DNA of 5,479 nt from Candidatus Hecatellales archaeon ex4484_218 (lineage in GTDB: Archaea; Thermoproteota; Bathyarchaeia; Hecatellales; Hecatellaceae). The stretch is taken from positions 1-5,479 of the forward strand of contig NJEB01000048.1 of assembly GCA_002254975.1 (NCBI GenBank), given 5' to 3'. Positions 5,376-5,479 of this stretch are shown piece by piece. The notes under the pieces were generated by a model. The model was not told the DNA's origin, did no database searches, and was given only the letters and a program-made list of their open reading frames with translations. The translations under genes and the position numbers were made by a program. Every line of letters starts with the position of its first letter. The stretch's first letter is position 1.

Positions 5376-5479
5376 TCACCTCCCCAAAATTGTTACAGCA
5401 CCACTTGTTGTAGGAATACCTCTCCAAGCTTGAGCTAAACCAACCTCAGCTTTTGAAACCTGAAATTTACCAGCCTCAT
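5376..5479 (-). CDS. Thiolase-like protein, C-terminal end only (partial)
   Basis: The last 33 codons of a gene that enters from the right edge. The peptide includes EAGKFQVSKAEVGLAQAWRG and then IPTTSGAVTILGR before a TGA stop. LAQAWRGIPTTSGAV is the style of C-terminus seen in archaeal acetyl-CoA acetyltransferase/SCP-x-like thiolases. It aligns with the end of the complete thiolase-like protein just downstream (KEAGKRQVKK, then GLAHAWGELMQGSSVLIM). The two genes are therefore paralogues lying in tandem with an 8-base gap. Whether this copy retains the catalytic Cys and His cannot be told, because those regions lie outside the window. Confidence 0.82.
   Translation of the reverse strand, partial: EAGKFQVSKAEVGLAQAWRGIPTTSGAVTILGR
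5377..5385 (-). promoter_or_regulatory. Strong ribosome-binding site that decides the thiolase start
   Basis: GGGGAGGTG on the minus strand lies nine bases before the ATG at 5367 and overlaps the TGA stop of the upstream thiolase-like gene. It is a near-perfect archaeal Shine-Dalgarno and makes the longer start at 5427 very unlikely. Confidence 0.75.

Noticed and set aside
5368..5427. Twenty-residue N-terminal extension of the thiolase-like protein
   Set aside because: It would overlap the upstream thiolase tail out of frame and lacks a ribosome-binding site, whereas GGGGAGGTG precedes the ATG at 5367.
1..5479. CRISPR array, insertion sequence or transposase, tRNA, rRNA
   Set aside because: No regularly spaced repeat, terminal inverted repeat pair, transposase reading frame or cloverleaf-like pattern was seen by eye on either strand.

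Overview
The window looks like a chromosomal segment of a low-GC archaeon. GatE (the archaea-specific Glu-tRNA(Gln) amidotransferase subunit) and ribosomal protein L15e (archaeal/eukaryotic only) set the domain. Promoters are TATA-type. The thiolase/DUF35 operon and overall gene style suggest the TACK side, possibly a Bathyarchaeia-like lineage, but that placement is inference. No rRNA, tRNA, CRISPR array or insertion sequence was seen.

Layout. (1) Positions 32-1924, minus strand: gatE, complete, with a TATA-like box at 1971-1978 that favours the start at 1924 over an upstream ATG at 1954. (2) Positions 1925-2632: about 700 bases with no intact gene. The minus strand here carries a recognisable broken gene (2114-2378). 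It lacks a start codon, has a one-base frameshift in an A/T run, and ends soon after a CxC-x4-C motif. Promoter-like elements for both flanking genes sit at the two ends. (3) Positions 2633-3118, plus strand: rpl15e, unusually short at its C-terminus. (4) Positions 3171-5479, minus strand: a tightly packed operon read from the right edge inwards. It holds the C-terminal end of one thiolase-like protein, a complete second thiolase-like protein, and two tandem DUF35 (zinc ribbon plus OB-fold) proteins. Gaps are 8, 13 and 15 bases, and each downstream gene has a strong Shine-Dalgarno overlapping the preceding stop.

Working together. Translation: GatE (with GatD, not in this window) makes Gln-tRNA(Gln), and L15e is part of the 50S subunit. 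The operon probably encodes acyl-CoA-handling complexes, in which DUF35 proteins are obligate partners of thiolase-fold enzymes. The complete thiolase-like protein lacks all the usual catalytic residues: the nucleophilic Cys position is Gly, GHP is GNP, and the NEAF/HDxF position is YDPF. It is therefore unlikely to be an ordinary acetyl-CoA acetyltransferase. It resembles the Cys-less, DUF35-dependent branch that includes the steroid side-chain aldolase Ltp2, or it could be a non-catalytic partner of the upstream thiolase. This operon and the broken gene are the most interesting parts of the window.
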